DNA of 64,000 nt from Hofstenia miamia. Taxonomy: Eukaryota > Xenacoelomorpha > Acoela > Hofsteniidae. Of the stretch, positions 45,740 to 56,399 are shown piece by piece. The translations under genes and the position numbers were made by a program. The DNA lies in the NCBI GenBank assembly GCA_900660155.1, contig CABFPE010000308.1, positions 582,015 to 646,014 on the forward strand, in the 5' to 3' direction. Positions within the stretch are counted from its first letter, which is position 1. Each line of letters begins with the position of its first letter. Under the pieces are notes generated by a model. The model was not told the DNA's origin. It did no database searches and saw only the letters and a list, made by a program, of their open reading frames with translations.

Positions 45740-46100
45740 ACGTGAAATTGAGGAAATTTTTTTATAATTCAAAACCAAACACTGAAAAAAATTATTGTTG
45801 TTATTTAAGAACTCCAAATTGCTCCAGTGTTCCATATTGGGAAGATTGACATCTTCAATTCCAGAGTATTGAGTACAATATTTCTGGTATTTATTCAAAT
45901 ACCAAATGTAAATTTGGTATATGAGCTGTGCAGGTGCCATTGGTGTCCATATTTTGGATAACAGAATACCACATTCACTGAATAATCTTTCTATAATTGC
46001 CACCAAATTTGGACACCAAGAATGTTCCTTACTATTTTCTGTATTATGAGTAAATCATTTGCTGAATTCCAATACTGTTTTGCTTCTTTATTAGAGGGTT
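45740..46100 (-). mobile_element. hAT transposase dimerisation-domain fragment
   Basis: On the minus strand EPSNKEAKQYWN, then, after a frame change, WCPNLVAIIERLFSECGILL and APAQLIYQIYIWYLNKY. This is the hAT C-terminal dimerisation signature (ERLFSxxGxLL, then Lxxxxxxxxxlxlxxn). Only this end remains. It stops about 15 bases before a TTAA-flanked MITE. Confidence 0.65.
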
Positions 46101-46114
46101 CCGGAGTTTCTTAA

Positions 46115-46297
46115 CACTAGAAAGCCACTTTGCACATCTTAAAGGCATTTGTAGTGCCTCATGTAATGAGAATTTAAATAGAAAAACAGCTTATTTTGTT
46201 TTCTTGCATTTGCTTTTGTTTTCGTTAGTTTTACTTTAATGGATTAATTCTGACAACTGCATGAATTTAACATATAGAATCGTCGGACTTTCTAGTG
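46115..46297. mobile_element. piggyBac-like MITE with TTAA duplication
   Basis: 183 bp, flanked by TTAA at 46111-46114 and 46298-46301. Left end CACTAGAAAGCC; right end, read inward, CACTAGAAAGTC. The CACTAG tip is shared with the MITE at 2183-2498, so these two are probably relatives mobilised by the same transposase. Confidence 0.8.
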
Positions 46298-46301
46298 TTA
46301 A

Positions 46302-46742
46302 AAATAATCAAATTTTTTCAGCAGTTGGACATTGCTAAATGGCTATTTTTCTTCTTCTTCAACATTATTATCGTCAGCAAATATATCTTGAAGTTTAGAG
46401 TTTTTGAGATTTTTATATGAAATGAATTATGACATGGTATGAGAACAGTTTTGCGAGCTGTTTGTTGCAAATACATGTGGTGAAGCGTTTGTGCCACATT
46501 TATGCTTAGGAGAAGGACTTTGTTTTGTGTCACATTTGTGGAATGGCCATGAAAAGGAAGAAAATTGGAACTTTTATAACTAGCACATTCTCTTACTTGA
46601 AAAATGAAACTGTTAGCCTCAAAAGCATGGAATCTCAACACACCATTATGATGCTGTGAAAATGATTATTGTACTGCCAGCAATAACTCCGGACGTTGAA
46701 TAAACTCTTTTTCAAAATTATATCATATCTGCCGTTTTGTCT
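46302..46742. other. No gene recognised
   Basis: Spacer between the MITE and the next hAT piece. The minus-strand open stretch of 107 codons shows no motif. Confidence 0.4.
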
Positions 46743-47002
46743 AGGTAGGGTTTGCAACTGAGTGGGATCGATCAGAGAATTGCTCAAACTTTATGCAGTT
46801 CCTGAAGCTTTATGGACTGGACGATTCAATTGTTAAAATTTGGCTTGGAAAGAATGGAGCCAATTCCGTGGCGCATGACATGCAGAATGAGTTGGTCCAG
46901 ATCATAGGCGCCGTGAGCGGGGGCAAGAGAGGGCCCTCTTTTCATGGTGAGTTGATTGAATTGACTAGATTTTTATCAAATGGAAATTCCGAATTTCTTT
47001 AG
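46743..47002 (+). mobile_element. hAT (DUF4371-type) transposase fragment
   Basis: The frame reads VGFATEWDRSENCSNFMQFL, then LGKNGANSVAHDMQNELVQI. It fits the start of DUF4371-type hAT transposases (usual members read LAFRGH.E....GNFLELL and then QNELI). Open to a stop at 47000, but with only this short segment present. Confidence 0.5.
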
Positions 47003-47652
47003 TAGGCCTAATATTTGATTTAAAAAAATTTAAATTCATTTTTAATTCTGATGTATATAAGATAAATTATGAATTATACTATTAAGAATACATAAAATGC
47101 GCAAGTAATTTTTTTGGCGAATAAAAATATTTTTATAGATCGATATAAAAAGTCTTTAATTCCTTAGCGGTTAGACAATGCTAAAATAAATTTCAGTTAA
47201 ACGAAGTATGGGGTAACAAAGTTAGCCCAATTTAAAAAAGCCTAAAACTGTATAAATAGATTTTTACATATGAAAATTTGCAAATTCCTTCTTTAGCTTT
47301 TAAGCAAAAGTAATTTTTAGACGCTTTGCCTAAAAATCTTATTTAAATTTGCTAAATATTTTTACAATTGGTCCAAGAATTGGAGGCAGAGTAAATTTAT
47401 AACCGCTACCCTCCCCAAGGCTCACATTTTCAAGAAGCTTGACACGCTGACGACATGCATTTGGCCCAGACAATAATATTTCAGGCTGAATTCGAACATT
47501 TCAATTTATTTCCCCGCAATCATTTCAATTAGTTTTGCCTGCAGTAAACATGCAATAGAAAAGGAAAGAGGAATTAGATTAGATGCGTAGTAATTTGTTT
47601 AATTTAGTCAGGGGATAACATGTTAATATGTATATATATATATATATATGTA
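47003..47652. other. No gene recognised; one GGGG/CCCC palindrome and (TA)n at the gap
   Basis: The palindrome is at 47207-47229 (ATGGGGTAAC, three bases, GTTAGCCCAA). A G+C-richer patch at 47390-47480 is open on minus (reading NACRQRVKLLENVSLGEGSG) without a recognisable domain. Confidence 0.4.
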
Positions 47653-48652
47653 NNNNNNNNNNNNNNNNNNNNNNNNNNNNNNNNNNNNNNNNNNNNNNNN
47701 NNNNNNNNNNNNNNNNNNNNNNNNNNNNNNNNNNNNNNNNNNNNNNNNNNNNNNNNNNNNNNNNNNNNNNNNNNNNNNNNNNNNNNNNNNNNNNNNNNNN
47801 NNNNNNNNNNNNNNNNNNNNNNNNNNNNNNNNNNNNNNNNNNNNNNNNNNNNNNNNNNNNNNNNNNNNNNNNNNNNNNNNNNNNNNNNNNNNNNNNNNNN
47901 NNNNNNNNNNNNNNNNNNNNNNNNNNNNNNNNNNNNNNNNNNNNNNNNNNNNNNNNNNNNNNNNNNNNNNNNNNNNNNNNNNNNNNNNNNNNNNNNNNNN
48001 NNNNNNNNNNNNNNNNNNNNNNNNNNNNNNNNNNNNNNNNNNNNNNNNNNNNNNNNNNNNNNNNNNNNNNNNNNNNNNNNNNNNNNNNNNNNNNNNNNNN
48101 NNNNNNNNNNNNNNNNNNNNNNNNNNNNNNNNNNNNNNNNNNNNNNNNNNNNNNNNNNNNNNNNNNNNNNNNNNNNNNNNNNNNNNNNNNNNNNNNNNNN
48201 NNNNNNNNNNNNNNNNNNNNNNNNNNNNNNNNNNNNNNNNNNNNNNNNNNNNNNNNNNNNNNNNNNNNNNNNNNNNNNNNNNNNNNNNNNNNNNNNNNNN
48301 NNNNNNNNNNNNNNNNNNNNNNNNNNNNNNNNNNNNNNNNNNNNNNNNNNNNNNNNNNNNNNNNNNNNNNNNNNNNNNNNNNNNNNNNNNNNNNNNNNNN
48401 NNNNNNNNNNNNNNNNNNNNNNNNNNNNNNNNNNNNNNNNNNNNNNNNNNNNNNNNNNNNNNNNNNNNNNNNNNNNNNNNNNNNNNNNNNNNNNNNNNNN
48501 NNNNNNNNNNNNNNNNNNNNNNNNNNNNNNNNNNNNNNNNNNNNNNNNNNNNNNNNNNNNNNNNNNNNNNNNNNNNNNNNNNNNNNNNNNNNNNNNNNNN
48601 NNNNNNNNNNNNNNNNNNNNNNNNNNNNNNNNNNNNNNNNNNNNNNNNNNNN
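47653..48652. other. Assembly gap of exactly 1000 N
   Basis: The second placeholder gap, flanked by (TA)n on both sides. Unlike the first gap, its flanks are not mirror images. Confidence 0.99.
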
Positions 48653-49660
48653 TATATATATATATATACTATGGACATACATATAGACTAATCTTGGCAC
48701 ATATTTTCAAATTGAGGATTATAACCAATTTTCTACAGATGGTTTCAGAATATACTTTGGATAATATAAAATGGAAAAAAGGTTGGGAAGCTAAAACTAC
48801 TTGTGCAAGTTTCTTTGCATTGCCACAATTTCAGTAATATAAACGTATCAATGAAACACTGTTTCTAAATGTACAAATAAATTTGAAAAATTATTATCGA
48901 AAAAACTCTCTTCGCTTACATTTAAAGATAGCAAGTGGAGACACTAATTTAGAAATTTCCATTTTGAAGACGGTATTGACGAGTGCACAAATTTTTTCTA
49001 ATGTATGGTGTATATTGTACATTTTTTGTATACATATATCATGTTTATGTGGTTGTAGTGCATATAGCAAGATGGCACAAGATATACTAAGTCAATTAGA
49101 AATGGAGGTAAAATAAACTCAATTAAATTTCAAAATAATTTTGTATCAATGCTACAAAATTCATCCACTAGAGGGCTAACAAATCTTAAATTAAATTTCA
49201 TGTAATGATACGGTATTGAAGGTTATTGAAGATTTCAATAGCAATTTTTTCTAGCAATATATTCATGATATTTTCAAAACCAACAAAAGATACATCGGTA
49301 TTAGATGCAAAATAGTTTTATTAAACTTACTAAATAGACATTATTAAAATTGAAATTACTTGAACTGTAATTTATAGCTAAGTTTGCAAAATTGCGAATA
49401 AATAAAATTTATGTAAGTTGAAAAATTGAAATGCATTGACATCGTATAATATAGATTTTCGCAATACCAAATCTTTAAAAAATAGCTAGGGAATATACTT
49501 TCATTAATCTACCTCACTTTTGCAAAATAGACAGCCCGTGATTCCAGTAGTAATAGTACTTTTCAAATTATATTAAAAATAGTATTATTTTTCAATTTAA
49601 GAAAACCATTGTTATAACGTCACGGGGCGCCCTAACCAATGCCCCTTAAATATGCCTTAT
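48653..49660. other. Upstream region of receptor gene 1
   Basis: (TA)n at the gap edge, then AT-rich sequence. An open stretch at 48883-49116 (77 codons, one hydrophobic segment FSNVWCILYIFCIHISCLCG) ends close to a GTAAAA that could be a splice donor; I do not recognise it. A short G+C-rich patch lies at 49620-49645. Confidence 0.35.
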
Positions 49661-49662
49661 AT

Positions 49663-49694
49663 TATAAATAGAAAGCAATAAAGAATGGTCAGAC
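49663..49694 (+). promoter_or_regulatory. Candidate core promoter of receptor gene 1 (TATA box and initiator)
   Basis: TATAAATA at 49663-49670 is followed by TCAGAC at 49689-49694, with the A at 49691 lying 28 bases after the first T of the box. That is standard TATA-to-start spacing, and TCAGAC fits the arthropod-type initiator. It would give a 5' untranslated leader of about 96 bases before the chosen ATG. Confidence 0.4.
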
Positions 49695-49786
49695 ATATTT
49701 CAGTTTTAAAATGGTAGCTGTATTTGGAGAGATAATTGCTAAATCACATTACTAAAAACGACCATATTGTAAATCATATTTTAGGA

Positions 49787-52700
49787 ATGAACGTTACTGA
49801 ACCAAGATTAGAGGAGTTTTGGGAATACCGGCTTTCTCGCCATGTAAGCTTAAGTGGCATAATTCTCACTACAGTTGGTGTACTTCTCAATATATGTTCA
49901 TACCTTACGGCTTCAAATTTTAAGATAAAAAACTCGTCGATTACGTTAATAAAGTGTCAAGCAATTTGGGACTGTATTGCCATTATTCACGATGGATATA
50001 TAGAACTGGGAGGAAGCTATTACGATTTCAATGTTCAAAATATTAACAGATATTCTTGCAAGGTTTGTGTTTTTGGCATTAAGGAATTAATAAATCAGAA
50101 CGTAAAATAGAAGCATTCAAATTTAGATACAGAATTCATTTTATAAACAAAATTGTTAATTATTGTTGAGATTATTAGATAGATTTACGTTATTGTACAA
50201 ATGCAATTTTTCATGAAGATATTTATAAAAAATATTAAATGAGAATTTTCAAGCAACTCTGTCATAGCTAAACTTCATTACAACCAAAACCAAATATTTT
50301 TTTAAAAATGAATTAATCATTTTAAGTTTCATATTTAAAGGTTAGGAACATAAGCATGGTTATTCGAATTGCAAGTGGGCATGTGAAGAGCACGCCCGAG
50401 AAATGCCTTCAAAGCTAGACAATGTGTAGAAAATAAATTATGAAAAATAGGCAAACTAAACAGATAATAATAAATTAGTTTGAAAAATCTAATTAAAACT
50501 GCGAATAAAATATACAAAAAATTGCAAACCAATTTTCAATCTTATTGAGAGATATTGCTATATTTTATTAAAACTATTATCTTAAAAATTTGGTCCTTTT
50601 CTTTTCCAGCTGACTGAACTTGGAAACAGAGACAATTAGGCAAAATCACACTCTAGCCATAATAAAAAAAGATTGTCATGCCAAAATAGTGGCTTTGAGT
50701 TTCAGTTAATTTTAGTTTTAAGTTGCAGTAATAATCTTGAGTAGAGGGATTTTCAGGAAAGGCAAAATAGACTCTAGTATAAACTAAAAATAAAAGCTTA
50801 AATCATGAATGTAAGGTGCGTAGTTGCACCTCAATAGTTGCTACTGCCGTGGGATTTCCACCTCCTGACTACCTGAACATTAGGAACAGAGAAAACTTAA
50901 AGATTTTTCAGAAGTGTTACATTCCAATGAAAAATAGGGATCTTTTCAAATAATTCTGGCACCGGATTACACTTCTCTTCAATTTATCAAAGTTATGTTC
51001 GAGCACATTCACAAATGCCTTTTACACATCTCCTTTGAGAAAATTGCCTAACAATTAGGAAAAGTTGCTTTGCTCTTCATAAAGGACACAGGCAGTTTTG
51101 GGTTAAAAGTTTGGAAAACATTTTCTTGGAATTTTACAATACTTTCCTAGAATAATGTTACTTCATTATCATAAATTATCTTATTTATTTAATAAAGCTA
51201 CAAATTTCGAGAAATTAATTCATGATATAGAATACTGCTATAAAGCAGAAGAAGTACATTGCCAAAATATTTTCGTAAAAAATTGAATTTTAAGAAATAT
51301 TCTTAACTAATTAAAAAACATAAGTTATTCCAACCAAACCTTAGAAAAAAGCGATGGAAAATATTTGAAATACAGACTCAAACAGTAGCACAAAATTCGT
51401 CTTACTTTACTAAACACAATTTTGATTCATTTCAATTGTCAAAAATAAGAGAATGTTACATCATTATCCTTTATATCGTCGATAGATGGCATTCAAAATT
51501 ATTAATTTTAAATTTCTTCAATTGCTATGCACTATTCTCACATAGTGAATTGTCGTGCATAATAATTGAATTATACTTTGAATAGCAGAATGAACAGGTT
51601 CAATGTTTCGACAATTGAGTTCATGTATCCGAAAACAAACTATATATAAGTTCTTATAAAGCAATTTTAAAAAAAGTTTTGATTTGAAGAAACATTAAAA
51701 TATATTAACCGTAAAAGAACGCTTGCACATCAATAAAAACTATTAATCTGTTGCATTAATGCATTTTTATTTCATATATCTTCGCTTTTAGTATACTATC
51801 TTAACCAGAAAATCATGTTATTACGACCATACCGCAAGTACACATTTTTAGAGGTTCTAAGGCAAAATTCTGTTAAAACGAAATGTAGAGATAAATCTTT
51901 AAAAGTTCAATTCCGAGATGCACTATAAACTTTCCAAACCATGTATCATCTTGTTACACAAACAGCCTTCAAAATCAACAATCATTTTTTAACAATGAAA
52001 ATATTGTTAAAATTTTTTAATAAAATTATAAAAATTTCAGAAGAAAAATTAAAAAAATTTGTTATCCAAACAATCACTATTAGGAATATCAAACAAATTA
52101 AGCGCATTGACAGATTTAATTTGACATTTGAAATTTACGTCCTTTAAGTAAGTGTGCATATTTTAAATTTTGTAAATATACATGTACAGAGGCGTACCCA
52201 GGATTTTCTGAGGGGGGACATCATTTTTGAAAATATTGAGAAAATAGCCCCTAAAAAATGCATTTCACGATCCTAGATTTTAAATTTTTCAATTTTTTAC
52301 GAAAAATTTTTTGATTTATCCAGTCAAAATTAAATTTGGAAACCTGACGGGGGGACATTCCACCATGTCCCCCCCTGGGTACGCCACTGCACATGTATGG
52401 TAGTTTGTAGTATTTGTTTGTTTGTTTATTTTAACAATAAATTTGCTTGACTCAAATATATTGTATTAAATAATTGCAATTCGCATTTGACTTACAAAAC
52501 TTTGAAAAAAATTCTTCTTTAAAATGTGTATTTTTGTCTCGTAAGAGAATAGCAACTACAATAGCGTATTCTTGTTTGGATATATTTTCCGATCACAATA
52601 CTTCCATTATAGAATTTGTTCAATTAATAATAAGCACATCATTAACTTAAATCATATTATATTAACTATGTGGTTAAGCATTTCGCATTTATAAAATATG

Positions 52701-53564
52701 CTCAACGACAGATTAAATGCGAATTTAATAGGATAATTTGTAATTTTCCATAAATTCTGTGGTTTTAATTAAGATTATACTGTTTAGTTAATTAAACCAT
52801 ATGTTACTAAGGAAAGATTGTATTACACTGTTCATAATTATCATAATGTTCTGATTAAGTTCAAGTCCTTGGTAACTTTTAAAGAATTCTACCATGTTTT
52901 TTTTATTTAAATGCTAAATTTTTTCATATAGTACATTTAGATTTGTTATTATCATAGTTGGGCCAGCTCTCTTTGTGCGATTTACCATATGATGGTTCTA
53001 GCCGTTGATCGTGTGGTGGCAATCCGCCATCCTATATGGTACAGAGAGAATGGAACTCCAAGCATGGCCAATAAAGTTAGCATGGGTGTCATCTTGTTTT
53101 GTTACTCAATTACATTCATTAATCTTTTCAAATTTGACGTGATAAATTCGGTGTGCACATTGGATGCATCTGCCATATTCACCTTTTGGTATTCCAGTGT
53201 CCACGCAGTTTTCATCTTTTTGGTTTTCCCACTGTTTGTTGTTTTCTCCTGTAATCTATACTTCATCTACACACTGCGAAAAAGAAAGCGCGACAACAGC
53301 ACTGAGCGGCGTTTGACAATAATGCTGTTGACCAATAGCAGTGCGTTTTGCGTTCTGATTTTAACAGTTGCTTTTCTCATAATCATATTTTTCAACATTA
53401 AGCCAGTAACTCTCCTCGATGTCGCGAAAATACTTCTCATTGAAAAAACTCAGTACATTCTAGGAATAATAAATTCTTCAATCAATTTCATTTTGTATTT
53501 TGTCAGTGGACCTATGTTTCGAACAGAATTCTTTAGACTTTTCAAATCATCAAAAACACCATAA
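49787..53564 (+). CDS. Rhodopsin-like (class A) G-protein-coupled receptor, gene 1, two exons
   Basis: Exon 1 is 49787-50062 (92 codons, donor GTTTGT); exon 2 is 52941-53564 (207 codons and stop, acceptor CATTTAG); the join is phase 0, giving 299 residues. Seven hydrophobic helices are visible: TM1 about 23-44 (GVLLNICSY, with the conserved Asn), TM2 50-74, TM3 with DRV at 115-117 in place of DRY, TM4 138-155, TM5 177-202 with P189, TM6 217-243, TM7 258-280. C94 and C164 are placed for the TM3-ECL2 disulfide. TM6 lacks CWxP, and TM7 has NFILY (274-278) in place of NPxxY. The pattern NSSINFILYFVSGPMFR is typical of invertebrate peptide-type receptors, but the ligand is unknown. Start: MNVTEP matches the start of gene 2 (MANTTD) and supplies an N-glycosylation site; an in-frame ATG at 49736 is an alternative. 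The intron is 2,878 bp. Confidence 0.85.
50063..52940 (+). other. Intron of receptor gene 1
   Basis: AT-rich, with a hAT-type MITE at 52187-52389. I saw no further exon. A 68-codon open stretch at 51941 is lysine-rich and probably chance. Confidence 0.6.
52187..52389. mobile_element. hAT-type MITE with 8-bp target duplication
   Basis: 203 bp. Left end CAGAGGCGTACCCAGG; right end, read inward, CAGTGGCGTACCCAGG, with C/G-run segments (GGGGGGACAT) inside both. This is the classic CAGNGGCGTANCCAGG tip of hAT MITEs. The flanks TACATGTA (52179-52186) and CACATGTA (52390-52397) form an 8-bp duplication with one change. It lies in the intron of receptor gene 1. Confidence 0.85.
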
Positions 53565-54185
53565 TTTGTTTATTATAGCTTGTATAAAAATTTATGAATA
53601 TTTAAATGTAAATTTATTTATTTCAATGATTTCTGTACTTGATTTGTACCTAAGAATTTACTTAAATTTTGGAATAAGCTATGAAATTAAAAGCATTTCA
53701 AATTTTTTATTAAATAAGTCAATTAATGAATTAGGTACTTCAACTAGAGTATATGTTTTGGAGATTTTATATCATTGGTAAAATGGTACTAGTACACTTT
53801 ACTTGCAGGTGCTATTTTGTTATCTATAGATTCAGCAGCAATCATTATGATGTTAATCATATTAAATTTACAGAATTATGCATGTATATTATTGAAAATG
53901 TGTGGGAATTTTATTTATATATTATTATGTCACCATTGTCCAACATTCCATCTCCCTTAGAAATGTAATTGCAAAATAAGATTAAAACTATAATAACTTC
54001 CAGAAGTTTTGAAAATCAATGAAACTATCTCCTTTCGAGAGGAGCTGTTAACTAATTCTAATTACTGAATATATTATTCCTGTTTTTCATTAGAAGATAT
54101 TGATCTGCGTTGCTGAATATAGTTTTGTTTTTATTAATGAAATTCATCAAGCATTGACATAGACGTTGTTTATCCACATATTGAT
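53565..54185. other. 3' flank of receptor gene 1
   Basis: AT-rich; presumably the 3' untranslated region and beyond. ATTAAA at about 53683 could serve as a weak poly(A) signal. No separate gene seen. Confidence 0.4.
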
Positions 54186-54189
54186 GATA

Positions 54190-54540
54190 CAATAATCATT
54201 CTTTGTTATGAAATGAGATCATTAATTTATTCAATAGAATTTAATTTATGGAATAACTAACAATCAAATAAGAAAACTTAAAGAATTAAAGAAGATTTTA
54301 AAAGAAAGCTTACTTCAAGATCAAAACAACTTTGGATATTCGAAAAAAGTAATAAGTGGGGAAAATTTTGATTTTTTATTTGATTATTTATTATTTTTAT
54401 TTCATTTTGTTTTATTTTATTTTATTTTAAAAGTTTAGCTTATTTTGTAGCTTAATTTGTACTATTAGTGTATATTTATATGATTATACAAAAGTTACAA
54501 ATGTTTTAATAAAGCTGTAAATGAAAAAAAATTGCTGTCA
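54190..54540 (+). mobile_element. LINE 3'-end fragment (tentative)
   Basis: NLWNN, then IRKLKELKKILKESLLQDQ near 54270-54330, resembles the basic C-terminal tail of the LINEs at the left end of the window (FRKLLKENLLAKQ). A TTTTA-rich tail (54400-54430) follows. It is too short to be sure. Confidence 0.35.
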
Positions 54541-54544
54541 TCCC

Positions 54545-54655
54545 TGTTTCATAATCTTTGTGTACATGTCTGATGCTACCAATTTTCGAATATTTCGTAA
54601 ACCAAAGTTCTATCCATGTTTTGTAATTCATTTTAAACATTTATGAAGAGTTTAC

Positions 54656-54693
<38 letters not shown>

Positions 54694-56395
54694 AGTTTAT
54701 TGAAATATTAACTAAAGGACCTAAGAATTAATGCGGATATATAATTTATATGGAGAGTTTTCTTTGTATATTGAACAAAGAATTAATGAATATAAGAGAA
54801 CGTATTTGTATTTGTTATTCTGAACTTGAAAGAAAACAGGTGTAACCAATACTTGAGAAGAGATGTCAAAAAAATATTGCATTGTACAATTACTAGGAAT
54901 CAAGAACGAAACAATAATTAAAAAGTTAAGTGAAGTTTCATGTGAAAAGACGTGAACTTTTGTGGATGCAATCTTCGAGTAATGCAAGCATTAGGATCTA
55001 GCTTACCAATCATCACTGTGTAATTGACTCATGGATCGTCGCAGTTCAACCTCTGGACTNTATATATATATATATATATATATAAGTTATGTTCATATTT
55101 ATGTATTTAGGATGGATTGTCTAAAGCCTTTATCATTTTATTTATCTAAAGTATACAAAGGTTAACAACATATGAGTTATTAAGAAAAAAATTGTCTTTA
55201 GGAATCGATAATATATTACTATAATGACATAAATTAGAATTAATTTTAAATAACATAGATTATATAAATGAGATCCTACTTGTTAAAAGAATCGAGCTTG
55301 AGAACCTGGCGAAATTTCTAACTAATTGTCGAACATTTCTCAAGGTGGCGAACAACCTTCAAGTTTGAAATGAATATTTACACGCGAGTGGTTTTGAAAT
55401 GCGTAAAATTAGATTTGCATTGTAAAAACATTTAATAATGTAAATTTCGAATTTAAAATGAAGTTAAAAAAATGCAGAAATGACACTAATATTTGTTGAT
55501 ATAGCGATGAAATATGAAAGTTGATGTGATTAAAATATTGAAACCCAACAAATTATAAATTACTGATTTAAAAATATAGCATTTATACTCTCATAGTTCT
55601 CTCCTTGAATTTATAAATCTATTAGCTTAAGCTTTGATAAATAATTTACAAACTCAATATAGCTCATAAGGCAACTACTGCATTGTACATTGACTTTTGG
55701 TGGAAAAAATTAGACAGCATATACTTAGGGAGACTAGCAGCAAAGTTGATACTTCAGGAAATGGTAATTATTACAATGATTATCTATGACTTTTTTGAGA
55801 TTCTTACAAAGCTAATGCGACATATTAATGAGCTGAAGCATTTCTTGCCAATTTTGTTGTATAAAAATTTGAATGTCAATATCACATCATCCACTAGAGG
55901 TAATGTTCATCAATCGTTTTCATATAAAAACAGCAGCTAATTCTGTCCATTTTTATTTTAGATTATTATTTGGAATTTGAAATGAATGCTGATGAAATAT
56001 ATTGAGCTGTCCACATAAAAGATTTTTGAAAGAATTCCCTTGGAGAAATCCGGATATCGATTTTCCAAACATCGATTTGCATTTAAACAAACCATAGAGT
56101 TGTTGATTTCAATGTTGGTTATCATAATATTATTTGCATTCTGAAATGGTTTCTGTGATGAAGATGCTACTAAATTAAGAAAAAAAATTGGACGATCCCC
56201 AATTTTTTTCGGTTGCCCTGTAAATACTTCCAACATTTACATGCGAAATCATCCTGGAAAAAAAGATGAGGTAAACTCAAGGTAAACTAACATGTCGATC
56301 ACGACAAACTAACAAGTATGTATAGTCCTACACCATCACTGTAGATCATAGTTTTAATAAACGTTTTACATTACATTTATTATACACGTTTTTAC
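54545..56395. other. No gene recognised; (TA)n at 54656-54693 and 55061-55084
   Basis: AT-rich spacer with a single ambiguous base at 55060 next to (TA)n. Short open stretches at 55683-55940 (plus) and 55958-56236 (minus) show no motif I can name. Confidence 0.4.
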
Positions 56396-56399
56396 ATTT

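Noticed and set aside
53500-53968. Two open frames after the end of receptor gene 1
   Set aside because: The first overlaps the end of the receptor in another frame and the second is AT-rich 3' flank without motifs.
49161-55905. Shared word TCATCCACTAGAGG near 49161 and 55890, with a shorter match near 39344
   Set aside because: A 14-base match can occur by chance in 64 kb, the flanks do not align and the frames differ.
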